In this document: positions 29,001 to 37,232 of the stretch, piece after piece
Layout: every line of letters starts with the position of its first letter
Position numbering within the stretch: the stretch's first letter is position 1
NCBI RefSeq assembly: GCF_025751515.1
Contig: NZ_JAOWLE010000008.1
Location: 1 to 64,000 of the forward strand
Length of the DNA: 64,000 bases
Direction of reading: 5' to 3'
From: Actibacterium sp. XHP0104
GTDB lineage: Bacteria > Pseudomonadota > Alphaproteobacteria > Rhodobacterales > Rhodobacteraceae
Made by a program: the position numbers and the translations under genes
The notes under the pieces: generated by a model
The model's input: the letters and a program-made list of their open reading frames with translations, nothing else
The model's database searches: none
Told to the model about the DNA's origin: nothing

Positions 29001-29666
29001 GCGCCGCAGGATCGGAGACAGATAGGCATCAACCACGGTCGTATCGCCCCGGCCCACCAGCTTGATCAGGCGCGAGGTCTGGTGGCTGGTGGAAATCTGG
29101 GTGAACCCCACCTCGCGCGCGATCTCGGCGGCGCGCAGCTCGTGCGCGGGGTTCAGATAGGCGTGCAGCCCGGCAATCGCCACCGACCGCAGCCCGGCGT
29201 CATGGCCGGCCTGCAAGGCGGCGCGGGTCGCGGCTTCGTCCAGCGGCGTCAGAACATTGCCCTCGGCATCCAGCCGTTCCGGCAGCTCGGCCACCTCTTG
29301 ATACAGCAGATCGGGGCGCTGGATATGCAGGTCGAAAAGGCGCGGGCGGGTCTGGTACCCGATGCGCAACAGGTCGGCAAAGCCGCGGGTGATCAACAGC
29401 AGAACCGGCTCGCCCTTGCGTTCGAGCAGGGCGTTGGTGGCCACTGTCGTGCCCATCTTGACCGCGCGGATCGCAGCATCGGGAATGGTATCATCCGGCG
29501 TCAGGCCCAGCGCCTCGCGGATACCCTGAACGGCGGCATCACGATACCGTTCGGGGTTTTCCGACAACAGCTTGCGGGTGCTCAGCCCCCCTTGCGGGTC
29601 ACAGGCCACCACATCGGTAAAGGTGCCGCCCCGGTCGATCCAGAATTCCCACGCCTTGCCGCTCAT
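26088..29666 (-). CDS. Hydantoinase/5-oxoprolinase family protein (fused HyuA-HyuB type)
   Basis: About 1,192 residues: N-terminal hydantoinase A/oxoprolinase half with [27 protein letters not shown] and an ATP-binding actin-like fold, and C-terminal hydantoinase B half with [18 protein letters not shown] (key part [11 protein letters not shown]) and [17 protein letters not shown] (key part [14 protein letters not shown]). Members open five-membered cyclic amides with ATP (5-oxoproline, hydantoins). I start at the ATG 29664-29666; two ATGs just upstream (29670-29672, 29676-29678) are possible. It sits convergent to the allantoin genes, but it is transcribed separately; its substrate cannot be decided. 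Confidence 0.9.
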   Translation of the reverse strand: MSGKAWEFWIDRGGTFTDVVACDPQGGLSTRKLLSENPERYRDAAVQGIREALGLTPDDTIPDAAIRAVKMGTTVATNALLERKGEPVLLLITRGFADLLRIGYQTRPRLFDLHIQRPDLLYQEVAELPERLDAEGNVLTPLDEAATRAALQAGHDAGLRSVAIAGLHAYLNPAHELRAAEIAREVGFTQISTSHQTSRLIKLVGRGDTTVVDAYLSPILRRYVDQVAGALDMGRACDSLLFMQSNGGLTDARLFQGKDAILSGPAGGIVGMVKTASAAGFDRLIGFDMGGTSTDVSHYAGEYERSFETEVAGVRMRAPMMDIHTVAAGGGSICTFRDGRYQVGPESAGANPGPACYRRGGPLTVTDCNVMLGKLAPAHFPPVFGPDGDQPLDADVVREKFTALAAEIAQATGQPVETPEAVAEGFLRIAVDNMANAIKKISVQRGHDVTQYTLQCFGGAGGQHACLVADALGMKRVFLHPFAGVLSAFGMGLAEIRAMQERQVDLPLGGDVTAVLAVLSDAAMAEVAGQGVAASDIRTEARAHLRYDGSHQTLEVPFGDPAQMQADFEDAHQARFGFTSPERALYIDMLSVEAIGTAADVPGLAVAGGAAVPADHVPVHLEGARGDVPLYARETLGAGVRVTGPAIITEPTGTNMVEPGWAARVDDLGNLILERVTDKARPRAAGTEADPVLLEVFNNLFMSIADQMGATLANTSWSVNIKERLDFSCAIFDVNGDLVANAPHVPVHLGSMSDSIKTVMRQNPDVRPGDAFMLNSPYNGGTHLPDVTVVTPVFVGDAVLFWLGSRGHHADIGGRTPGSGPPDSTHIEQEGVLIDNMRLVAEGAFQEDEVRAVLASGRFPCRNIPQNLADLKAQVAANETGRRELLKVVAAYGQDVVTAYMGHVQDNAEESVRRVIDRLSDGAFTYPMDHGAQIRVAVRVDRDGRSGVIDFTGTSLQHVGNYNAPYSICRAVVLYVFRTMVGADIPLNEGCLKPLEIIAPTGTMLNPVYPAAVIAGNTEVSQAACNALYGALGVIACSQGTMNNFIWGNDTFQNYETIAGGTGAGPGFDGCDAVQSHMTNTRMTDPEVLEKRFPVRLEEFSIRRGSGGAGQWRGGDGVVRRLRFLEGVTVTTLSSHRKVPPFGVEGGEPGAVGCNSACLPGGRWAELGGNDEIDLPAGGQFEMRTPGGGGWG

Positions 29667-29779
29667 GCCCATCCCCATCCGTCGCGTCCGCCGGTTGTGG
29701 CAAATCCGGCCCCGCTTGTCACGCGACGATGCGCATTCAGACCTTTGCGTCGCGCCGCAAATACGCGTATCGATCGGCC

Positions 29780-30841
29780 ATGCCCGTGACACTGTCCCAT
29801 CTCTCGGCCCTGGCTGGCCTGCCCTTCGATCAGGTGATCGACGTTCGATCCCCTGCCGAATTCGCCGAGGATCACATCCCCGGCGCCATCAACCTGCCCG
29901 CCCTGTCGAACGAAGAGCGCGCACGGGTCGGCACGATCTATACCCAGGTCAACCCGTTCGAGGCCCGCAAGATCGGCGCCGCGCTGGTGGCGCGAAATGC
30001 GGCGCGGGCGCTGGAAACCACGCTGGCCGACCGGCCCAAGGGCTATCGCCCGCTGGTCTATTGCTGGCGCGGGGGTCAGCGGTCGGGGTCATTCAGCATC
30101 ATCTTGCGCCAGATCGGCTGGCAGTCGGAAACCATCGACGGCGGCTATCGCGCCTTTCGCCGTCTGGTGCAAAAGGCGCTGTATGACGCGCCCTGGCCCG
30201 CGCCTGTCGTGGTGCTTGAGGGCAATACCGGGCTGGCCAAGACCGCCCTCTTGCCACGTATCGCCGCCGAGGGCGTGCAGGTCATCGACCTGGAGGGCCT
30301 GGCCAATCACCGAGGGTCGATCTTTGGGCCGATGCCGGGCGGGCAGCCCGCGCAAAAGATGTTTGAAACCCGGCTGGCCATGGCGGCGGCGGCGCTGGAC
30401 CCGGCCCAGCCGGTGCTGGTCGAGGGCGAATCCAGCAAGATCGGCCGCATCAACCTGCCGCCCGCGCTGTGGGACGCGATGAAAGCCGCCCCCCGGATCG
30501 AGCTGACCGCCCCGCTGACCGCGCGCGCCGGCTATATCAGCCGCAGCTATGCCGAGATCACCCAAGACCCCGCGCAGCTGCGCGAAACCCTGCTGCGGCT
30601 GGCGCCACTGCATCCGCGCGACCGGGTCGAAGACTGGCTGACGATGGGGCAAAGCCGTGATTGGCCCGCGCTGGCCGCCAGCCTGATGCAGCATCATTAC
30701 GACCCGCGCTATGCCCGTCAGCGCGGGCCCTTTGCCGACCGGATCGCCGCGCGCATCGACCTGCCAGACCTGGCCGGCGCAACGCTGGATCAGACCGCCC
30801 GGTGCGTCGCCGCCATGATCGGCCAGATCAGCGCAGCGTGA
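29780..30841 (+). CDS. mnmH: tRNA 2-selenouridine synthase
   Basis: Replaces the 2-thio sulfur of wobble uridine 34 with selenium, from selenophosphate (also called SelU). N-terminal rhodanese domain with [17 protein letters not shown] and the catalytic cysteine in [11 protein letters not shown] (C95); then a P-loop-like [13 protein letters not shown] in the C-terminal half that binds nucleotide and prenyl-tRNA. 353 residues from the ATG at 29780. It is convergent with the SelD fusion gene, overlapping its end by 14 bases, which supplies its selenophosphate. Confidence 0.93.
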   Translation: MPVTLSHLSALAGLPFDQVIDVRSPAEFAEDHIPGAINLPALSNEERARVGTIYTQVNPFEARKIGAALVARNAARALETTLADRPKGYRPLVYCWRGGQRSGSFSIILRQIGWQSETIDGGYRAFRRLVQKALYDAPWPAPVVVLEGNTGLAKTALLPRIAAEGVQVIDLEGLANHRGSIFGPMPGGQPAQKMFETRLAMAAAALDPAQPVLVEGESSKIGRINLPPALWDAMKAAPRIELTAPLTARAGYISRSYAEITQDPAQLRETLLRLAPLHPRDRVEDWLTMGQSRDWPALAASLMQHHYDPRYARQRGPFADRIAARIDLPDLAGATLDQTARCVAAMIGQISAA

Positions 30842-33011
30842 TCTGCGGCGCGCCGGGCGCCAGATGCCCGATCACCGCCGCCTGATCGCCGCCCTGCTGC
30901 AAGCGCTCGACAACCCCCTGCGCCTGATCACCCGGCACAGCGGCCAGCAACCCGCCCGCCGTCTGCGGATCGAACAACAGCGCGGTGCGCGGGTCGCCCG
31001 GCTCTGCCCCGATCAGATCGCGCCCCAGCGCCGCGTTGGCCTCATAGGCGGTTGAGCGCACGCCCTCTTGCGCCAGTTCCAGCGCGCCGGGCATCAACGG
31101 CACCGCGCCCAGCGCCAGATCGGCCCCCAGCCCCGAGGCCCGCAGCACTGTCAACAGATGCCCCGCCAGCCCGTATCCGGTGACATCGGTCATCGCGCGC
31201 GCAACCGGCGCCAGAATGCCCGCCGCATCGCCCTGCGCCCGCGCCATCACCCGCAGCGCGGCGGCTACGTCATCACCGTGCGCGCGGCCCTGCATCTCGG
31301 CGGCAAAGATCGTGCCGCTGCCAAGGGGTTTGGTCAAAATCAGCGCATCGCCCGCCTGCGCGCCCGCCAGCCCGATGGGCCGCCCCGGATGCAGCCCGGT
31401 GACGGTAAAGCCCACGGTCAGCTCATCCCCGACCGATGTATGCCCGCCCACCAGATCGGCCCCCGCCGCGCGAAACACCTGCGTCGCGGCGGCCATGATC
31501 TCGCGCAGCATCTCGGCCTGCATCCGGTCGCGCATTCGCGGCAGGATCAGCGTCGCCAGCGCCGCCTGAGGCGCGGCACCCATCGCCCAGATATCGCCCA
31601 GCGCATGCACCGCCGCGATCTGGGTCAGCACATAGGGGTCATCGACAAAGGCGCGGAAATGGTCGGCGGTGATCACCTGCGCCCCGTCGCCATGACCCAG
31701 CACCGCCGCATCGTCGCCCGCGCCCACCAGCACATCGGCCCGCCCCGGCGCGGGCAGATCGCACAAGCCCCCGCGCAGCACATCCGGCCCCGGCTTGGCC
31801 GCGCAGCCACCACAGGGCGGCTGGTGCCCGGCCAGCATCTCGGCCACGCCCTGCGCCGCGACGGGCGGCAACGCGGGTCGCGCTTGCATCGGAGGCATGT
31901 CGTGGAACATCGCCATGAACTTGCGGTCGATCCGGTCTTTCCAGCGCCACAGCAGGTCGCCCTCGAGCCGCAGGCCCAGCTTGTCGGCCACGGCCCGCTT
32001 GCCGCCGGTCGAGATCAGTTTGAGGTAATCACGCTGCGGGTGATAGGGCCGCCGGCGCCCGCCGATCAGATCGGCGCGCAGGTTGTCGAACAGAACCGGC
32101 GCCTCGCGCACGGCAAAGACCCCCGCCTTGGGGCGCGGCGCATGGGTCAGATGGGCGCAATCGCCCACCGCATAGATCGCCGGGTCATTGACCGACGCCA
32201 GATCGGGCCCCACGGCGACGAACCCGTCGACCAGATCAAGCCCCGTATCCGCCAGCCAGCCCTGAGGCCGCGCGCCCGCAACGCCGATCACCAGATCACC
32301 GGGCATCTCGGCCCCGCCGGCGATCACGCCCGTGGCCGTGACACGGTCAATCGCGACACCGGTGTGCAGCGTGACCCCGTTTTCGCGCAGTTGCGACAAC
32401 AGCGCCCGGCGCGCGCCCTCGCCAATGTCGCGCAAGGGGCGGTCCGAGGCCTCGAGCAGATGAACCTCGGCCGCGACACCCTGCTGGCGCAGCCGGTGCG
32501 CGCTGGCCATCGCCAGCTCGACCCCCGCCACCCCGGCACCGATCACCAACACCCGCGCACCGTCGCGGGCGGCGGCGGCAAAGGCCTCCCACCGGTCGGC
32601 AAAGGCGCCCAGCGGCTTGGCCGGCACGGCATGTTCAGTAAAACCGGGCAACGACGGCAGGTCAGAGGTGATGCCGATATCGATCGAGGCAATGTCATAG
32701 AACACCGGCGCGCGACCTTTGACCGCGACCAGCCGCGCCTGCCGGTCGATGCCCGTGGCGCAGCCCAGAACCACCCGCGCCCCGGCCGCACGGGCCAGCC
32801 GCACCAGGTCGATCTCCAACTGCTCACGCCGGTAATGCCCCGCGATCAGGCCGGGCAGCATCCCCGAATAGGGCGCGCTGGGGCCGGGGTTGATCACCGT
32901 CAGCCGCACGCCGGGCAAGGGCCGCATCGCCCATTGCCGCAGCACCAGCGCATGGGAATGGCCGCCTCCGATCAGAACCAGGTCGCGGGTCAGGGGAATG
33001 GGCGCGTGCAT
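30828..33011 (-). CDS. selD: Fusion of NDH-like FAD oxidoreductase and selenophosphate synthetase
   Basis: 727 residues. The N-terminal ~385 residues are a pyridine-nucleotide-disulfide type oxidoreductase (LVLIGGGHSHALVLR, VLVIGAGVAGVELAMA, YAVGDCAHL). From ~395 the SelD part begins with the catalytic segment PPCGGCAAKPG (C400, K406), followed by VGAGDDAAVLGHGDGAQV and HALGDIWAMGA. SelD makes selenophosphate from selenide and ATP. The fused oxidoreductase may provide selenide; this is inference. ATG 33009-33011 is used. Convergent with mnmH; no selA, selB or tRNA-Sec gene is in the window. Confidence 0.93.
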   Translation of the reverse strand: MHAPIPLTRDLVLIGGGHSHALVLRQWAMRPLPGVRLTVINPGPSAPYSGMLPGLIAGHYRREQLEIDLVRLARAAGARVVLGCATGIDRQARLVAVKGRAPVFYDIASIDIGITSDLPSLPGFTEHAVPAKPLGAFADRWEAFAAAARDGARVLVIGAGVAGVELAMASAHRLRQQGVAAEVHLLEASDRPLRDIGEGARRALLSQLRENGVTLHTGVAIDRVTATGVIAGGAEMPGDLVIGVAGARPQGWLADTGLDLVDGFVAVGPDLASVNDPAIYAVGDCAHLTHAPRPKAGVFAVREAPVLFDNLRADLIGGRRRPYHPQRDYLKLISTGGKRAVADKLGLRLEGDLLWRWKDRIDRKFMAMFHDMPPMQARPALPPVAAQGVAEMLAGHQPPCGGCAAKPGPDVLRGGLCDLPAPGRADVLVGAGDDAAVLGHGDGAQVITADHFRAFVDDPYVLTQIAAVHALGDIWAMGAAPQAALATLILPRMRDRMQAEMLREIMAAATQVFRAAGADLVGGHTSVGDELTVGFTVTGLHPGRPIGLAGAQAGDALILTKPLGSGTIFAAEMQGRAHGDDVAAALRVMARAQGDAAGILAPVARAMTDVTGYGLAGHLLTVLRASGLGADLALGAVPLMPGALELAQEGVRSTAYEANAALGRDLIGAEPGDPRTALLFDPQTAGGLLAAVPGDQAQGVVERLQQGGDQAAVIGHLAPGAPQITLR

Positions 33012-33087
33012 CGGGCATCCTTGGTTGATTGCCCGCACCCTATCGCGCCCTCTGACCGGCGCAAAGGGGGCGCCCCGCCGCAGGGGA

Positions 33088-34131
33088 TCAATAGCCCGTC
33101 ATCTCTAGATAACCCATGCCGCCATGGCTGCCCGAGATCCGCACCGGCCCTTCCCAATAGGGCGGCGTCAGGCCCTGCCAGGCATCGGGGTTGACCGCAT
33201 TGATCCGCAGATCGACGCCCTGTTCGGGCAGTGTCACCTGCCACTCGACCGGCAGCTTGCGCCCCGCCACGCCGTGCTGCGCGATGGGCCGCATCTGCAG
33301 CGCGCCGGGCCGCAACGGCATCACCGTTCCATCCGCCGCGATATAGGTGCCCGAGGTGAACACCCCGTCCGATTGCCGCAGTTGAAACCCCATCAGCCGC
33401 GCGCCGTCATCCAGATGCAGCGACACCCAGTCCCAGCCGCTTTGATCGCCCGCCAGCGGCTGGCTTGACCATTCGCGATCCAGCCAGCCCTGCCCGGTCA
33501 CCGCCACGGGGCCGTCGGGCAGGGTCAGCACCCCGCTGACCGCATAGGCTGGCTGCGAGTAATAATAGCTGGCCTGCCCGCCCTGCGATTTCACCGAATA
33601 GCCGCCCTGCCCGTGCAGAACCAACGGCCCGTCGCTGCGCAGGCTCAGGTCATAGCCGGTGCCCGCCTCGCCCGCCTGCACCCGCAACTCATGCAACCCC
33701 GGCCCGGCCATCTGCCAGTCGTCGATCCAGGCCTCGAACGGGTCGGCCTGCACCCCGGCCTGCCCGACCCCACCCCGCGCAAACCGTTGCGCCGCGAAAT
33801 GCCGGTCGGGCGTCGTCAGCCCCATATGCGCGAACCAGATCTGCGGATCGGCCCAGCCCGCACCCCGCCCCGGCGCCAGGGCGGATCGGAACAGCGTCCA
33901 CTGCACGCCGTAATCGCGCCCGTCCTCGCCGCGCAGATTGGCGGTCAGATACCACCACTCGATGCGAAAATCGGGATGCGCGCCGTGATCGGCCGGAAAG
34001 GTCAACACATGGCCGCGCTGGGGCACGGCAAAGCCATCCGCCGCGCTGCCCATCCCGGCAAAGCCCTGCGCCTGTGCGCAAATCCCGGCCCAGATCAGGG
34101 CCAGCGCGCCTATCACCGCCCTAACGTTCAT
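33088..34131 (-). CDS. AttH / lipocalin-like exported protein
   Basis: 347 residues with a signal peptide (cut near AQAQ, residue ~22). The body matches the AttH / carotenoid-hydratase-like two-domain lipocalin family: FRIEWWYLTANL, QWTLFRSAL, and later GWLDREWSSQPLA with GWDWVSLHLDDG. Such proteins accompany FtsX-type ABC transporters (Agrobacterium attEFGH). It overlaps the permease gene by 11 bases and is the last gene of a three-gene leftward operon. It likely acts in the periplasm on the transported hydrophobic or lipid-like substrate; the substrate is unknown. Confidence 0.85.
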   Translation of the reverse strand: MNVRAVIGALALIWAGICAQAQGFAGMGSAADGFAVPQRGHVLTFPADHGAHPDFRIEWWYLTANLRGEDGRDYGVQWTLFRSALAPGRGAGWADPQIWFAHMGLTTPDRHFAAQRFARGGVGQAGVQADPFEAWIDDWQMAGPGLHELRVQAGEAGTGYDLSLRSDGPLVLHGQGGYSVKSQGGQASYYYSQPAYAVSGVLTLPDGPVAVTGQGWLDREWSSQPLAGDQSGWDWVSLHLDDGARLMGFQLRQSDGVFTSGTYIAADGTVMPLRPGALQMRPIAQHGVAGRKLPVEWQVTLPEQGVDLRINAVNPDAWQGLTPPYWEGPVRISGSHGGMGYLEMTGY

Positions 34132-36517
34132 GCGCGAATACCTTGACCAGATCGGCCGGCGCCATCCGCGCTAGCCGCCAGGCGGGCCATAGCGCCGCCA
34201 GCCCCCCGGCCAGCAGCGCCAGCACCGCCAGCCGCAGCCAGTCGGCTGGAAACACCTGCATCGGCAGCTGCCAGCCAAAGGCCGCCACGTTTACCACCGA
34301 CAGCAGCGCCCAGGCCAGCACCAGCCCGACCGGCACCGCCAGCACCATCACCAGTGCCGCCAGCATCAGCGCGCGCGCCAATTCCAGCCGCGCCAGCCCG
34401 GCCCGCGTCAGGCCCAGCGCCCAGACCGGCGCCAGCTGCGGCAGGCGCATCTGCGCCAGCGTCAGCAGGCTCAGCAACAGCGCCAGCCCGGCCACGCCCA
34501 GCGTCAGCACATTCAGCGCGGCGGTGACGGTAAAGGTGCGCTCGAACACCCTAAGCGAGAACGCCTTGACCGAGGCCTGATCGGTGACGTTGTCGTCAGG
34601 CAGGCCAAATTCGTCGCGCAGCGCCACCGCCAGCGCGGGCGCATCAGTGGGCGCCACGCGCACCACGTGGCGCAGGCGCGGCACGTCGGGGTAAAGCGCC
34701 ACAAGCAGATCGACCCCGATCATCACCTGCCCCTGCGGATTGCCATAGTCAGAATACACCCCCACAACCGGCATCCCCGCCCGGCCCGGAATATCAACGG
34801 CATCGCCGGGCCACAGATCGTTGCGCCGGGCCATCTGTTCGTTGATCAGCGCGCCGCGCCCCTGGGCCACGGCCTGCCACACGTCGGGCTGCGCGGCGAT
34901 CAGCGGCCAGTTGTCACGATAGGTGGCGTGATCGGCCACGCCGTAAATCCGCGTTGGCGCGCCCATCACCGGGCGATCGACCGACCAGACCGGCAGCACC
35001 GCCTCGGACCGCGGCGCCAGCCATTCGCGCAGTTCCGCGGCCTGGGGCTCGGTCTCGGCGGTCACGTACAGCTCGGCCACAAGGCGCTGATCCAGCCAGC
35101 CGGTGAAGGTGGCGCGGAAACTGGCCACCATCGTGCCCACGCCGATATTGGCCGCCAGCGCCAGCAACAGCGCCATCAGCGCCAGCGACAGCCCCGGCAG
35201 CTGCTGCCGCGTATCGGCCCAGAACCATTGCGCCAGGGGCCGCCGTGCAGACCGCGCCGCCAACCGCAGCACCAGCGCCAGCAACGGCGGCAGCGCCAGC
35301 GCCGCGCCCAGCAACAGCGCGCCCAGCAAGGCGAACCCGGCCACCAGCCCCTGCCCCCAGATCCCCAGCCCCAGCGCGACCAGAAACAGCAGGGCAGCCC
35401 CGGCAAGCTGCACCCGCCGCGCCTTGTCCGAGGCCCGCGCCCAGGCGCGTGGCTGCGCCGGTGCCAGGATTGGCAGGCGCCACAGCCGCCACAGGCTTTG
35501 CCCCGCTGCCACCGCCGCCCCGGCCAGCGCAATCGCGATCCCGCCCAGCCACCAGGCGGGCGACAGGCTGAGACTGCCCGAGACCTCGGCCCCGTAAAGC
35601 CCGCGCAGCGTCGCCGCCACATCGGGCAACAGCGCGGCCGCCACGACATAGCCCAGCGCCACCCCGATCAGCCCGGCCAGAACGGCGAGTATCGCCACCT
35701 CGGCGGCCAACAGCAGGCACAGGTCGCGCAGCGGCAGGCCCAGCGCCCGCAGGGTGCGGAACATCGCCCGACGCTGTTCAAACCCCAACCCGATCGCGGC
35801 ATGGACGATGAACAGACCCACCGCGAAAGACAGCAGGCCAAAGGCCGTCAGGTTCAGGTGAAAACTGTCGGTCAGCCGCGCCATGTCGCCACCCGATTGC
35901 GGCGGCAACAGCCGCAGCCCCGGCGCCACTTCGCCCGGCACATCGCCCGTCACGATCAGCGCCGAGAGCTGCCCGCCCATCCCCAGCAGCCCCTGCGCGA
36001 TGCCGATATCGGCCACCACCACGCCGGGCAATATGCCCTCGACGGCGCGCAAGGGCGGCAGGCCCGGCTCGTCCCGCAGCGCTTCGACGGTTTCGGGCGC
36101 GGCCAGCAACAGGCCCGGCGGGCGCAGGAAGTCGGCGAAATCAGATGCGGTGGCCTCCAGCCCCTCGGGCGCCACGCCCTGCGGCGCGGTCAAAGGTTCG
36201 ATCCCGATCAGGCGCACCGATCCGTCGCTCAGCCGCAGCCGCCCCTCGATCAGCGGCGAGACCGGCCAGCCCGCCCGGCGCAGCGCGGCAAAGCGGGCCT
36301 GATCCATCGGCCCCTCAGGCGAGACCAGCCGCGCGTAACGCCCCTGCCCCAGCATCTGCGCCGCGCGATCATAGCTGTCGCGCGCCTGGGCGTTGATCGC
36401 CTGCACCCCCGACCACAACGCCGTCGCCAATGCCAGCCCCAGCAGCAGGCTGGCCAGCTGCACCTTGTGCCGCCACCAATGCGACAACAGGGCGGAAAGG
36501 GCCGCGCGATACATCAC
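34121..36517 (-). CDS. FtsX-family ABC transporter permease (AttH-linked)
   Basis: 798 residues with two FtsX-type modules: a first membrane segment near the N-terminus, a periplasmic domain, three segments near residues 220-340, a second set from ~380, and a final three near 680-780. This arrangement fits lipoprotein/lipid extrusion permeases (LolC/MacB-like mechanics). Its ATG overlaps the ATPase gene by four bases. Works with the ATPase upstream and the AttH-like protein downstream. Confidence 0.88.
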   Translation of the reverse strand: MMYRAALSALLSHWWRHKVQLASLLLGLALATALWSGVQAINAQARDSYDRAAQMLGQGRYARLVSPEGPMDQARFAALRRAGWPVSPLIEGRLRLSDGSVRLIGIEPLTAPQGVAPEGLEATASDFADFLRPPGLLLAAPETVEALRDEPGLPPLRAVEGILPGVVVADIGIAQGLLGMGGQLSALIVTGDVPGEVAPGLRLLPPQSGGDMARLTDSFHLNLTAFGLLSFAVGLFIVHAAIGLGFEQRRAMFRTLRALGLPLRDLCLLLAAEVAILAVLAGLIGVALGYVVAAALLPDVAATLRGLYGAEVSGSLSLSPAWWLGGIAIALAGAAVAAGQSLWRLWRLPILAPAQPRAWARASDKARRVQLAGAALLFLVALGLGIWGQGLVAGFALLGALLLGAALALPPLLALVLRLAARSARRPLAQWFWADTRQQLPGLSLALMALLLALAANIGVGTMVASFRATFTGWLDQRLVAELYVTAETEPQAAELREWLAPRSEAVLPVWSVDRPVMGAPTRIYGVADHATYRDNWPLIAAQPDVWQAVAQGRGALINEQMARRNDLWPGDAVDIPGRAGMPVVGVYSDYGNPQGQVMIGVDLLVALYPDVPRLRHVVRVAPTDAPALAVALRDEFGLPDDNVTDQASVKAFSLRVFERTFTVTAALNVLTLGVAGLALLLSLLTLAQMRLPQLAPVWALGLTRAGLARLELARALMLAALVMVLAVPVGLVLAWALLSVVNVAAFGWQLPMQVFPADWLRLAVLALLAGGLAALWPAWRLARMAPADLVKVFAHER

Positions 36518-37167
36518 CCCAACCGCCCCGAATGCAGGTGCAGCCGCCGGGGCAGCCGTGTTGCCAATCGTTCGGAATGAGTGACCATCAGCAGGGCCGC
36601 GCCGGTGTCTGCAACCAGATCCAGCAGCAGGTCCAGCACCGCGTCGCCGGTGGCCTCGTCAAGGTTGCCGGTGGGCTCATCCGCCAGGATCAGCCCCGGC
36701 CGCGCCGCCAGCGCCCGCCCGATCGCGACGCGCTGTTGCTGCCCGCCCGACAGCTGTTCGGGATAGCGGCCGCCCAGGCCCGAAAGGCCCAGCCGCGCCA
36801 TCAGATCGGCGCAATGCGCGGGGTCATGCCGCCCCGCCAGCCGCGCCTGAAAGGCCAGGTTGTCGGCCGCGTTCAGCGACGGCACCAGGTTGAAATGCTG
36901 AAACACCAGCCCGATCTGCCCACGCCGCAGCCCGGCCCGCCCGCGTTCGGACAGCGCCGCCAGATCGCGCCCGCCGATCCGCACCTGACCGGCATCGGGC
37001 AGATCCAGCCCGGCGCACAGATGCAAGAGGGTGCTTTTGCCGCTGCCCGATTCACCGGTCAGCGCCACGGCCTCGCCCGCGGCCACGTCAAACGACACGC
37101 CTTCGAACAACGCCACGCGCGCATCACCCTGCCCATAGGATTTCGCCAGATCGGTCACGCTTAGCAT
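36514..37167 (-). CDS. ABC transporter ATPase (AttH-linked exporter)
   Basis: 217 residues: Walker [10 protein letters not shown], signature LSGGQQQR, Walker [13 protein letters not shown], switch VTHS; the [10 protein letters not shown] form is typical of the LolD/MacB/FtsE class that partners FtsX permeases. AGGAGG lies 8 bases before the ATG at 37165-37167, which settles the start (the frame extends ~77 codons upstream as a shadow of the neighbouring permease gene). First gene of ATPase-permease-AttH. Confidence 0.92.
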   Translation of the reverse strand: MLSVTDLAKSYGQGDARVALFEGVSFDVAAGEAVALTGESGSGKSTLLHLCAGLDLPDAGQVRIGGRDLAALSERGRAGLRRGQIGLVFQHFNLVPSLNAADNLAFQARLAGRHDPAHCADLMARLGLSGLGGRYPEQLSGGQQQRVAIGRALAARPGLILADEPTGNLDEATGDAVLDLLLDLVADTGAALLMVTHSERLATRLPRRLHLHSGRLG

Positions 37168-37232
37168 TCGCGATACCTCCTGCGGCCAACCTAAACCGGC
37201 GCGCGCGGTTTGACACCCGGCAATCACGCGAC

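Noticed and set aside
25590-29789. A 1,399-codon open frame on the plus strand
   Set aside because: It is antisense to the hydantoinase gene along its whole length; composition is Arg/His/Gln-rich shadow sequence with no family motif.
31068-33194. 708-codon plus-strand frame
   Set aside because: Antisense to the SelD fusion; low-complexity composition and no start signal.
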